Shown here piece after piece: positions 7,673 through 15,488 of a stretch of DNA of 33,615 nt. Positions within the stretch are counted from its first letter, which is position 1, and each line of letters starts with the position of its first letter. This DNA is from Clostridia bacterium (GTDB lineage Bacteria; Bacillota; Clostridia; Oscillospirales; Acutalibacteraceae), in contig JAFWYB010000005.1 of assembly GCA_017517865.1 (NCBI GenBank), positions 1 through 33,615 on the forward strand, given 5' to 3'. The translations under genes and the position numbers were made by a program. The notes under the pieces are model-generated. The model saw only the letters and a list, made by a program, of their open reading frames with translations. It was not told the DNA's origin and made no database searches.

Positions 7673-9100
7673 ATGGTTTTCAGCAGCAGTTCATTTTTAT
7701 TCGCCTTTCTGCCTGTAACCCTTGTGCTTTATTTTCTGCCGATAAGTCTTAAAAACAAAAAAAGAGAAATCGGCAAGAAAAATCTTGTACTTCTGGTTAC
7801 AAGTCTGGTTTTCTATGCCTGGGGAGAACCTGTTTACGTGCTTCTTATGCTCATAAGCATCTTCTTCAATTTCAGCATAGGCAGAGATATTTTTCTTTGT
7901 GAAAGAGAAAACAAAAAAAGAATGAAACTTTTCCTTTTTACCGTTGCGATAGTATTCAATTTTTTCGTAATGGCCTATTTTAAATATTACGGCTTCGTAG
8001 CAGAAAACATAAACAGCCTTTTCGGCACCGATATTCAGATAAGGGAGTTGCCGCTTCCCGTGGGTATTTCCTTTTACACCTTCCAGGCAGTTTCTTACAT
8101 TGCTGACGTTTATAAAGGCAAGGTTAAGGCTCAGAGGCATTTAATCCCCTTTGCCTGCTATATTACAATGTTTCCTCAGCTTATTGCAGGCCCCATCGTT
8201 CAGTATTCTGATATTGAAAAGCAGTTAAAAGAAAGAACCGTATCCTCCGCGCTTTTTTATGAGGGTATAATCGTCTTTATAAGAGGGCTCGGAAAAAAGG
8301 TTATCTTTGCAAACACTGCCGGCAAAATATATACAGATATTCTCGCAGAAGGTATCACGGAGCAATCCTCTCTTACGGCGTGGATAGGTATAGTTGCTTA
8401 TACCATGCAGATTTATTTTGATTTCGGCGGATATTCGGATATGGCAATAGGTCTGGGAAAAATGCTCGGCTTTGAGTTCCGCGAAAACTTCAACTTTCCA
8501 TACCGTGCACAGAGCATTACCGATTTCTGGCGCAGATGGCATATAAGTCTGAGTTCCTGGTTCAGAGATTACGTTTACATCCCTCTCGGCGGCAACAGAA
8601 AGGGTACTGCAAGGACAATATTCAACATTCTTACCGTATGGAGCCTTACAGGTCTGTGGCACGGAGCGGCATGGAACTTCATAGTCTGGGGTGCCTTTTA
8701 CGGAATATTGCTTATAGCTGAAAAATACCTTCTGTCAGGCATAATCAGCAGACTCCCCTCTTTTATAAACCGGATAATAACACTGGTTGTAGTTATGGTC
8801 GGCTGGGTGTTCTTCTCGTCAGAAAGCCTTTCCGGGGCAACTGAGTATCTTTCGGTAATGTTTAATGCGGGCGGTGCAGCCTTATACGACAGCAAAGCAT
8901 TGTATCTTCTTGCTACAAGCGGCTTCGGACTTACGGTTATGGCTCTCAGCTCTTTCGGCTTTTTCGACTCTCTGCCTAAGCCTAAAAATAAAACCGTGAG
9001 CACAGCAGCACAGTCACTGTTTTACATTGCGGTTTTCGTTATTTCAACAGCATTTCTCCTCAGCGAAACATATAACCCATTCCTCTATTTCAGATTTTAA
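7673..9100 (+). CDS. MBOAT family O-acyltransferase (AlgI-like)
   Basis: This 475-residue polytopic membrane protein begins MVFSSSSFLFAFLPV, the usual AlgI/DltB-type start. Conserved blocks are QLIAGPIVQYSDI, YFDFGGYSDMAIGLGKMLGF, FWRRWHISLSSWFRDYVYIP with LGGNR following, and GLWHGAAWNFIVWG holding the catalytic His330. Family members carry acetyl groups from cytoplasmic acetyl-CoA across the membrane to an SGNH or DHHW partner that acetylates a glycan. It starts 18 bases after the DUF4358 stop. The length is normal and the sequence is intact. The glycan acetylated (capsule, teichoic acid, peptidoglycan or exopolysaccharide) cannot be read from this operon. Confidence 0.95.
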   Translation: MVFSSSSFLFAFLPVTLVLYFLPISLKNKKREIGKKNLVLLVTSLVFYAWGEPVYVLLMLISIFFNFSIGRDIFLCERENKKRMKLFLFTVAIVFNFFVMAYFKYYGFVAENINSLFGTDIQIRELPLPVGISFYTFQAVSYIADVYKGKVKAQRHLIPFACYITMFPQLIAGPIVQYSDIEKQLKERTVSSALFYEGIIVFIRGLGKKVIFANTAGKIYTDILAEGITEQSSLTAWIGIVAYTMQIYFDFGGYSDMAIGLGKMLGFEFRENFNFPYRAQSITDFWRRWHISLSSWFRDYVYIPLGGNRKGTARTIFNILTVWSLTGLWHGAAWNFIVWGAFYGILLIAEKYLLSGIISRLPSFINRIITLVVVMVGWVFFSSESLSGATEYLSVMFNAGGAALYDSKALYLLATSGFGLTVMALSSFGFFDSLPKPKNKTVSTAAQSLFYIAVFVISTAFLLSETYNPFLYFRF

Positions 9101-9112
9101 AGGACAAAGCTT

Positions 9113-10306
9113 ATGGATAAAGACAGCATAAAAAACGAGGGCACCGAAACGGCCCGTAATATAAGTAAGGGCGGCCGAATTATCATCCGCCTTATGATTG
9201 CTGTTTTCATTTTTCTCACCCTCGGCACGGGAATATCCTCTCTTGCGGTTAAGGATAAGGAATTTTCCGAAAGAGAGAACCGGGTTCTTGCACAGTTCCC
9301 CCGTCTGAGTCTTTCATCCGTCACAGACGGAAGCTTTATGGAGGGCTTTGAAAGCTGGGCATCCGACCAATTCCATCTCAGAGATTTTGCCGTTTCACTT
9401 AAGACTGTTTTTGAGCGTCTTACAGGCAAGAGAGAAGAAAATAACGTTTACATCGGTGAAAACGGCTTTCTTTTCGGATTTACTCCCGAGCTGAACGATG
9501 AGCTTCTTGCAGAGAAAAGCAAGCTTATAAAGGCGTTTCTGAAGGAAAACAGCGGCAAGGAGCAGATGTTTATGCTCATCCCCTCCTCCGCCTCTGTTTA
9601 CAGTGAATATCTGCCTAAAAACGTAACCTCTGCAGAGGCTGACGCGGCACTTAAAATAATTACCAATTCCGTTAAATGCAAGGGTCTTGCTATACCCGAC
9701 GTTAAAGAAATTCTTCTCACGGCAAAAGAAAAAGGCAATCAGCTCTATTACAGAACTGACCACCACTGGACAACCGACGGTGCTTATGAAGCTTATCTTT
9801 ATACCGAAAAGAAATGGGAGCTCAACGAAAGCGATACGAAATATGATTTTTACACCGTAAGCAATGACTTTGAAGGTACTCTCGCCTCCCGTTCCGGAAT
9901 ACACGGCGGCTATGACACTGTAAAAATCTGCATACCCGAAAAGAGCGAGGGCACCTACGTTGTGAATTATGAGGCCGAACAAAGAAAAGAGGTCAGCCTT
10001 TTTAATAAGGAAAAGCTTAATCAAAAGGACAAGTATGAGATTTTTCTCGGCGGAAATTACGGCAAAATCAGCATTAAGACTACCGCCGCAAACGGAAAAT
10101 CACTGCTTCTTGTTAAGGATTCCTATGCTAACTGCCTTATTCCGATGCTTACACCCCACTTTGAGGAAGTAGTTGTAGTTGACCCCAGATATATGACGGA
10201 GCCTCTGAGAGATGTCACCTCTGAGCACAGCTTCAGTCATATACTTTTCCTTTACAGCGTGAACACCTTTATTGAGGATAAGGCTCTTTGCGATGTGCTG
10301 AGCTGA
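9113..10306 (+). CDS. DHHW protein (AlgJ/AlgX-like O-acetyltransferase partner)
   Basis: This 397-residue protein has a short cytoplasmic N-terminus, one membrane helix (~25-45, LMIAVFIFLTLGTGISSLA) and an outer SGNH-like domain. The diagnostic motif YYRTDHHWTTDGAY places the catalytic Asp and His at 216 and 218. The C-terminal block LLLVKDSYANCLIPMLTPHF contains the DS(Y/F) serine of the AlgJ/AlgX family. It starts 12 bases after the MBOAT stop and completes the operon before a strong terminator. It probably receives acetyl groups from the MBOAT protein and transfers them to an extracellular polysaccharide. Why two SGNH-fold proteins serve one MBOAT is not clear. Confidence 0.9.
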   Translation: MDKDSIKNEGTETARNISKGGRIIIRLMIAVFIFLTLGTGISSLAVKDKEFSERENRVLAQFPRLSLSSVTDGSFMEGFESWASDQFHLRDFAVSLKTVFERLTGKREENNVYIGENGFLFGFTPELNDELLAEKSKLIKAFLKENSGKEQMFMLIPSSASVYSEYLPKNVTSAEADAALKIITNSVKCKGLAIPDVKEILLTAKEKGNQLYYRTDHHWTTDGAYEAYLYTEKKWELNESDTKYDFYTVSNDFEGTLASRSGIHGGYDTVKICIPEKSEGTYVVNYEAEQRKEVSLFNKEKLNQKDKYEIFLGGNYGKISIKTTAANGKSLLLVKDSYANCLIPMLTPHFEEVVVVDPRYMTEPLRDVTSEHSFSHILFLYSVNTFIEDKALCDVLS

Positions 10307-10334
10307 GTTTAATAAGATATCATCCGCCTTCGGC

Positions 10335-10377
10335 AAAAAAACTGAGGCACCTTCCTTTCGGAGGGTGCCTCATACAG
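10335..10377. terminator. Bidirectional terminator between convergent operons
   Basis: A 12-bp stem with one G-U pair (10344-10355 with 10360-10371, loop TTTC) is flanked by an A-run at 10335-10340 and a T-rich stretch after 10371. It serves both the O-acetylation operon and the aconitase X operon. Confidence 0.9.
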
Positions 10378-10388
10378 TTTTATTATTT

Positions 10389-10832
10389 TCAGTCGACCTC
10401 TACAACGCCGTCAGCCTTTATAGTAACCTTCATACCGTCCTTAACGTAATTAAGGAATTCCTCACCGAGAGAGTCAACAACGGGCATTGTTACGCCGTCA
10501 ACCCATACGTCTGCGAGAACTGCACCTGCGGCTGCAAGAGAGTCGATAGGATTGGAGAAAAGCATACAGGCGGGATTTTTTTCGAGAGCACATGCACAGT
10601 AAAGCACAAGACCGCCGGTTGTTGAGCCGATTGTCTGAGGAAGACAAAGAGCCTTGCCGAGCATTGACTTGCCGTAAAGATCCTTGTTATTCTGGTCACC
10701 GCACTTTACTTCTTTATCGCCGAACTGAAGAGCATTCTGGAATGAAGCAAGTGTGTTGAAGCCTTCGGTGGTTACAACAGCCTCTGCAGTAACCTCACCG
10801 GGAGTGATTACTCTGCCCTTAAACTGTTTCAT
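10389..10832 (-). CDS. Aconitase X small subunit (swivel domain, former DUF126)
   Basis: This 147-residue protein has the swivelling beta-barrel of aconitase X. It starts with KGRVITPGEVTAEAVVTTEG. The central GSTTGGLVLY segment corresponds to the G-x-(S/T)-(S/T)-G substrate-binding loop, followed by DSLAAAGAVLADVWVDGVTMP. Aconitase X enzymes are Fe-S dehydratases, known as cis-3-hydroxy-L-proline dehydratase in bacteria and mevalonate-5-phosphate dehydratase in archaea. The small subunit is often fused in bacteria; here it is separate, as in archaea. Its ATG overlaps the large-subunit stop (TAATG), so both subunits are made together. Confidence 0.85.
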   Translation of the reverse strand: MKQFKGRVITPGEVTAEAVVTTEGFNTLASFQNALQFGDKEVKCGDQNNKDLYGKSMLGKALCLPQTIGSTTGGLVLYCACALEKNPACMLFSNPIDSLAAAGAVLADVWVDGVTMPVVDSLGEEFLNYVKDGMKVTIKADGVVEVD

Positions 10833-12109
10833 TATTTCTTACCTCCCTTTGTAATCTTGCTTAAAATTTCAGCATCTGTGTAATATCTTGCAGTTGTATA
10901 TGTACGAAGCTTGTTTGAAGAGGTAATTACGGGCATCTTCTTGCAAAGAGGATTGTTCATATACATAAGAGGACAGATGTATGATGTAATGACACCTGTT
11001 GCCTTAAGACGTGCGGCATAGGGTGTTTTATTGAACTTTTCAAGCACACCGGGAGCTGCGGTAAGAACTGTGGGAATGGTAACCTTTGAGTTGCCGTTCT
11101 TCTTAAGCTCAGCCTCAATGTTATCCGTCCAGTCCTTGAGCTGCTGAAGTGAAAGATGGGGACAGCCTACGAAGCAAAGCTTGGGAGTTGCATCGTGCTT
11201 CTTCCAGATGACGGGATAATTTCTCTGTACTTTGAGAAGCTCTGCATCGTCAATAATATATTCCTTTGCACCCTCTGCAATAAGCTTTTCACCAAGCTCA
11301 ACTGCCTCGGGAGTAAGATTTTCGATGTGATAAAGACCTACTGCACCGTTTGAAGCGGTAGCGGCACCGAAGTCCTTGAGGTAAGCGCAGGCTGAATCGT
11401 CAAGCTCTGTGCCTATCCACTTATCAAGACCCACAACATAGGGTACGTCTTCCATAACCTTCATACCGATTGCTGAGCCTAAAAGCTGAGCCTCGGGCTT
11501 CTTGGTAGTATTAACCTTTATTACCCAGGTCGCTTTTCTGCCTTCATCTGTAAGAAGACCGAAATAGGGTACGTAGCCGACGATTGAGCCCATAATATCA
11601 ATAATGCCCGAATTACGGTTACATCTTGCACCGAGCACTGAGTTAGCGTAAACAACGGCACTTGACTCTGCCCATGAAAGAATTTCGCCCTTCTGAGGCT
11701 TGTTACCTACCTCATCCATATAGCAGGTGCAGGTAAAGGCGTTGTCATCAAGAAGACCGAGCTTCTTGAGCTGCTCCTCGTAGAAGCTCTGCTTTGTATA
11801 CATAAACTTATTGAAAATAAGGTTCTGAAGAAAGTTTGCAGGTACGTTCTTGTCAAGAGGTCTGGGGTCAACGGAGAACTTCTGACCTGAGGCAACACCC
11901 TCATCGAGAAGCTTCTGCATAAGGTCGTAAACGGGTGACATAACCTTGAGTCCGAAGGAGGTAACAAGGTGATTGTTCTTTGAGGTGATGGGCACAAGCT
12001 TTTCAGCATTGAAGGCTTCACCGTACATTACCATGGTTTTCATAACCTTGGCCATTGTTTCGCCCTTTGAACCGTTGAGAATATCCTGCTGTTCCTGAGT
12101 TAAAATCAT
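10832..12109 (-). CDS. Aconitase X catalytic large subunit (former DUF521)
   Basis: This 425-residue protein has the aconitase X catalytic fold. The start MILTQEQQDILNGSKGETMA is the typical N-terminus, followed by TCTCYMDE (~126-133), SWAESSAVVYANSVLGARCNRNSG (split: motif core SSAVVYANSVLG, then Cys163) and a C-terminal GCPH plus later cysteines, all candidates for Fe-S ligands. It should dehydrate a hydroxy-acid with its small subunit. The neighbouring enoate-reductase-like flavoprotein suggests that the enoic product is then reduced; no proline racemase or ketimine reductase, the usual partners of cis-3-hydroxyproline dehydratase, is visible. The substrate is therefore open. Confidence 0.88.
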   Translation of the reverse strand: MILTQEQQDILNGSKGETMAKVMKTMVMYGEAFNAEKLVPITSKNNHLVTSFGLKVMSPVYDLMQKLLDEGVASGQKFSVDPRPLDKNVPANFLQNLIFNKFMYTKQSFYEEQLKKLGLLDDNAFTCTCYMDEVGNKPQKGEILSWAESSAVVYANSVLGARCNRNSGIIDIMGSIVGYVPYFGLLTDEGRKATWVIKVNTTKKPEAQLLGSAIGMKVMEDVPYVVGLDKWIGTELDDSACAYLKDFGAATASNGAVGLYHIENLTPEAVELGEKLIAEGAKEYIIDDAELLKVQRNYPVIWKKHDATPKLCFVGCPHLSLQQLKDWTDNIEAELKKNGNSKVTIPTVLTAAPGVLEKFNKTPYAARLKATGVITSYICPLMYMNNPLCKKMPVITSSNKLRTYTTARYYTDAEILSKITKGGKK

Positions 12110-12127
12110 TGTATATCTCTCCTTTTC

Positions 12128-14197
12128 TTATATCTTCATTGCAACATCCCATGCGCCCCATATAACGGTACGGAGGTTTCCTACCTTGGCAGCATCACCG
12201 ATGATGTGGATATGCTTGCTCTTGGGTGCAATGGGTGTGGGGGTATAGCCTACTGACATAACAACCGAGTCAGCGGCGATATCAAAGGTCTTTCCTTCCT
12301 TATCCTTAACGGTTACCTTGCCGTCACCGATTTCGCAAAGTGCGGTTTCAAGGTGTACGGGCACCTTATAGGTCTTGAAGAAATCACGAAGGAAGCTTGT
12401 ATTTGCAAGGCATATGCCCGGTGTTGTGATAAGGTCGTCCTGCATTTCAACAATTGTAGGCTTCTTACCCTTGAGGTAAAGCTCGTAAGCAATTTCACAG
12501 CCGGTAAGACCGCCGCCGATAATTGTAACGTTTTCGCCTACCTCTTTGTTACCGAGAAGATAGTCAACTGCTTCAATAGCCGTGTCTGCGCCCTTAACGG
12601 GTATTGAGCGTGCCTTTGAGCCTGTTGCAACAATAACTTCGTCGGCACCGAGAGAGCTTATATCCTTAACCTCTGTGTTCATTCTGACGTCGATGGGATA
12701 TTTTGCCACCTCGCGGATGTACCACTGAATAAGGTCACGGTCCTTTTCCTTGAAGGAGGGAGCTGCTGCAGCTACGAATACACCGCCGAGCTTATCGCTC
12801 TTTTCGTAAAGAGTAACCTTGTGGCCGCGCTTTGCACAGACGATAGCGGCTTCCATACCGCCGATACCGCCGCCGATAACGGCAACCTTCTTTATCTTCT
12901 TTGCGGGTACTATCTTATATTTCTTTGACTGCATTGTTTCCGGATTGAGTGCACAGCGTGCAAGACCCATTGTGTCGAGAAGGTCCTGAGTGTTGGCGTG
13001 ACCCTTTGATGATGAGAAGTTGAAGCAGCCTGCGTGACAGCAGATACAAGGCTTGATATCCTCAGGTCTGCCCTGCATAAGCTTTGTTACCCATTCGGGG
13101 TCTGTGAGGAACTGACGTGCAACACCTACACCGTCTATTCTGCCCTCTTCAATTGCCTTTGCGGCAACGTCGGGCTCCATACGTCCTGCGCATACAACGG
13201 GAATGTCAACGAACTTCTTTATGTGAGCAACGTCCTCAAGGTTACAGTTCTGAGGCATATACATGGGAGGATGTGCCCAGTACCATGAGTCGTATGTACC
13301 GTTATCAGCATTGAGCATATCGTAGCCTGCATCCTGAAGATACTTTGCAGCCTTCTCTGATTCGGGCATAGCGCGGCCGACCTCTGTATATTCCTCACCG
13401 GGCATTGCGCCTTCGCAGAAGCCCTTCATCTTTGACTCAACAGAATATCTGAGTGAAACGGGATAATCCTCACCGCAGGATTCCTTGATAGCCTTTACAA
13501 CCTCAGCGGCAAAACGGTATCTGTTTTCGAATGAGCCGCCGTATTCGTCGGTACGCTTATTGAAAAACTCAATTGCAAACTGGTCAAGAAGATAACCCTC
13601 GTGAACAGCGTGCACCTCTACACCGTCAACACCTGCATCTCGGCAGAGCTTTGCGGTCTTTGCAAAAGCTTCGATGATTTCGTGAATCTGCTCCTTGGTC
13701 ATTTCGGGGCAGATGATATCGTGTGCCCAGCGTGAGGGCTGAGGTGACGGAGAAGCAAGCTCGTGTGAAGTGTCGAGAATAGGCTTTACAAGAGCACGTG
13801 TGAACTTGTTTTTATGAAGAGGAGCCACAAGCTCGGTTATAGCCCATGAGCGTCCCATACCTGCGGTAAGCTGAACAAAAAGCTTTGCTCCCGTTTTGTG
13901 AATCTCATCCATAAACACCTTGAGCTCGTCAAACATCTTGGGATTCTGCCAGAGCCATTTGCCCCAGAAGGTATCACGTAGAGGTGCAATACCGGGGATG
14001 ATAAGACCTACGTTATTGTTTGCTCTTTCAAGGAAAAGCTTTGCGGCCTCCTTGTCAAAATGACAGCCGCCCAGCTCAAACCAGCCGAAAAGCGACGTAC
14101 CGCCCATAGGACACATAACGATACGGTTTTTGATTTCAACGTTGCCGATTTTCCACGGGGTAAACAGAGCCTCGTGGTTTTTGTCGATTGTGTTCAT
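12128..14197 (-). CDS. Old Yellow Enzyme-type NADH:flavin oxidoreductase / 2-enoate reductase family
   Basis: The start at 14197 follows AGAGAGG; a longer in-frame ATG at 14251 has no ribosome site. The 689-residue protein has an FMN TIM barrel (~1-380) with the reductase motif VEVHAVHEGYLLDQF, a 4Fe-4S site CxxCxxxC plus a distal Cys (384, 387, 391, 415), an FAD motif GGGIGGMEAA (~442) and a second dinucleotide motif GGGLTGCE. This is the architecture of 2,4-dienoyl-CoA reductase, clostridial enoate reductase and bile-acid BaiCD/BaiH enzymes, which reduce activated C=C bonds with NAD(P)H. It is the first gene of an operon with aconitase X, 18 bases before the large subunit, suggesting a dehydration-then-reduction pathway. 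Confidence 0.9.
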   Translation of the reverse strand: MNTIDKNHEALFTPWKIGNVEIKNRIVMCPMGGTSLFGWFELGGCHFDKEAAKLFLERANNNVGLIIPGIAPLRDTFWGKWLWQNPKMFDELKVFMDEIHKTGAKLFVQLTAGMGRSWAITELVAPLHKNKFTRALVKPILDTSHELASPSPQPSRWAHDIICPEMTKEQIHEIIEAFAKTAKLCRDAGVDGVEVHAVHEGYLLDQFAIEFFNKRTDEYGGSFENRYRFAAEVVKAIKESCGEDYPVSLRYSVESKMKGFCEGAMPGEEYTEVGRAMPESEKAAKYLQDAGYDMLNADNGTYDSWYWAHPPMYMPQNCNLEDVAHIKKFVDIPVVCAGRMEPDVAAKAIEEGRIDGVGVARQFLTDPEWVTKLMQGRPEDIKPCICCHAGCFNFSSSKGHANTQDLLDTMGLARCALNPETMQSKKYKIVPAKKIKKVAVIGGGIGGMEAAIVCAKRGHKVTLYEKSDKLGGVFVAAAAPSFKEKDRDLIQWYIREVAKYPIDVRMNTEVKDISSLGADEVIVATGSKARSIPVKGADTAIEAVDYLLGNKEVGENVTIIGGGLTGCEIAYELYLKGKKPTIVEMQDDLITTPGICLANTSFLRDFFKTYKVPVHLETALCEIGDGKVTVKDKEGKTFDIAADSVVMSVGYTPTPIAPKSKHIHIIGDAAKVGNLRTVIWGAWDVAMKI

Positions 14198-14256
14198 TTC
14201 TACGTTCCTCTCTTGATATATTTTCTTCCTTTTATAAAGGAAAACCTTCACAGAAT

Positions 14257-14285
14257 ATTATATCCCTACAACAGACAAAAGTCAA
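14257..14285 (-). promoter_or_regulatory. Promoter of the enoate reductase/aconitase X operon
   Basis: On the minus strand TTGACT (14280-14285), a 17-base spacer and consensus TATAAT (14257-14262), about 60 bases before the start codon. Confidence 0.85.
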
Positions 14286-14306
14286 TAAAGAAATATAGCT
14301 CAAGCC

Positions 14307-14335
14307 TTGAAAGACACGGTAATCTGTGATACAAT
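14307..14335 (+). promoter_or_regulatory. Promoter of the ketopantoate-reductase-like gene
   Basis: TTGAAA (14307-14312), a 17-base spacer and TACAAT (14330-14335), about 30 bases before the ATG. It is back-to-back with the opposite promoter, with the -35 boxes 21 bases apart, so one regulator could serve both. Confidence 0.8.
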
Positions 14336-14364
14336 AACAAAAAAATGAAAGGACACGAAAAAAT

Positions 14365-15363
14365 ATGAAAGCTTGTATTTACGGTGCCGGATCTCTCGGA
14401 ACGGTACTCGGCGCCTACATAACAAAAAACGGCGGAGAAATTGACCTTATCAACAGAAACAAAGCCCATGTTGAGGCTCTTAAGAAAAACGGTGCAAAAA
14501 TCACCGGTACGGTCGATATGACAGTACCCGTAAAGGCTATGACACCCGATGAAATGACAGACAAATATGACCTTATTATCCTTCTGACAAAACAGCTTTA
14601 CAACGTTGAGGTGCTTGAAGGTCTTTTACCCTTTATGAACGATGACTGTCTTGTATGCACAATGCAGAACGGTATTCCCGAGCTTTCGGTTTCAAAGGTT
14701 GTAGGCGAAGACAGAACCCTCGGCTGTACCGTAGCCTGGGGGGCAACCCTTCTCGAGCCCGGTGTTGCCGAGCTTACAAGTGAGCCCGACTCCCTTTCCT
14801 TCGGTCTCGGCTGCTTCGGCAAAAAGCCGGAAAAATTTAACGAGGTTAAAAAGCTTCTTGAGCTTATGTGCCCCGTTGAGGTTGAAGAAAACTTCATCGG
14901 TGTACGCTGGTCAAAGCTTCTCATCAATGCAGCCTTCAGCGGTATGTCAACCGTAACCGGCGGTACCTTCGGTGAGGCGGCTGAAACAAAATCCTCACGC
15001 CCTATGGTGCAGATGATAATCAAGGAATGTATTGATGTTGCAGAAAAAGCAGGCATTGAAATCGCTCCCGTTCAGGGCAAAAACATCACTGCACTTTTCG
15101 GCTTTAAGACAGCAATCAAAAAGAAGATTTCATTTATGCTTATCCCCCTCGGAATCAAAAAGCACCGCCTTTTAAAGGCAAGCATGCTTCAGGATATTGA
15201 GCACGGCAAGAAAACCGAGGTTGATTTCATCAACGGTATCGTTGTTGAATACGGCAGAAAGTATGAGGTACCCACACCCTATAACAAAAAGGTTGTTGAA
15301 ATTGTTCACGCTATTGAAGACGGTAAGCTTCAGCCCTCTTTCGACAACGTAAAGCTTTTCTGA
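14365..15363 (+). CDS. Ketopantoate reductase (PanE/ApbA) family protein
   Basis: This 332-residue protein has an N-terminal Rossmann motif IYGAGSLGTVLGAYI (Gly7-Gly12). The family's active-site pattern is K-x-x-x-N (RWSKLLINA, Lys184/Asn188), and the C-terminal block SMLQDIEHGKKTEVDFINGI holds the Glu284 that matches the catalytic glutamate of PanE. It reduces a 2-keto acid with NADPH; 2-dehydropantoate is the reference substrate, but many paralogues act on others. No other pantothenate gene is nearby. It is divergent from the aconitase X/enoate reductase operon, so a role in the same pathway is possible. AAAGGACACG precedes the ATG. It is monocistronic, followed by a terminator. Confidence 0.82.
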   Translation: MKACIYGAGSLGTVLGAYITKNGGEIDLINRNKAHVEALKKNGAKITGTVDMTVPVKAMTPDEMTDKYDLIILLTKQLYNVEVLEGLLPFMNDDCLVCTMQNGIPELSVSKVVGEDRTLGCTVAWGATLLEPGVAELTSEPDSLSFGLGCFGKKPEKFNEVKKLLELMCPVEVEENFIGVRWSKLLINAAFSGMSTVTGGTFGEAAETKSSRPMVQMIIKECIDVAEKAGIEIAPVQGKNITALFGFKTAIKKKISFMLIPLGIKKHRLLKASMLQDIEHGKKTEVDFINGIVVEYGRKYEVPTPYNKKVVEIVHAIEDGKLQPSFDNVKLF

Positions 15364-15373
15364 TATAACACAC

Positions 15374-15408
15374 AGAGAGGTTTCCTCAGCGGATGCCTCT
15401 CTTTTTTT
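15374..15408 (+). terminator. Terminator after the PanE-like gene
   Basis: AGAGAGG (15374-15380) pairs with CCTCTCT (15396-15402) and is followed directly by a run of T. Confidence 0.88.
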
Positions 15409-15420
15409 GAGTCTATCCCC

Positions 15421-15449
15421 TTGCCAAAAGCTTTTGTTTATGTTAGAAT
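15421..15449 (+). promoter_or_regulatory. Promoter of the lepA operon
   Basis: TTGCCA (15421-15426), a 17-base spacer and TAGAAT (15444-15449), 39 bases before the lepA start codon. Confidence 0.7.
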
Positions 15450-15488
15450 ATGCTGATATATTATTTAACCCCGTTACGAGGTGATTCA

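Noticed and set aside
9395-10024. A 209-codon minus-strand frame opposite the DHHW gene
   Set aside because: It overlaps a well-supported gene end to end and has a phenylalanine/lysine-rich shadow composition.
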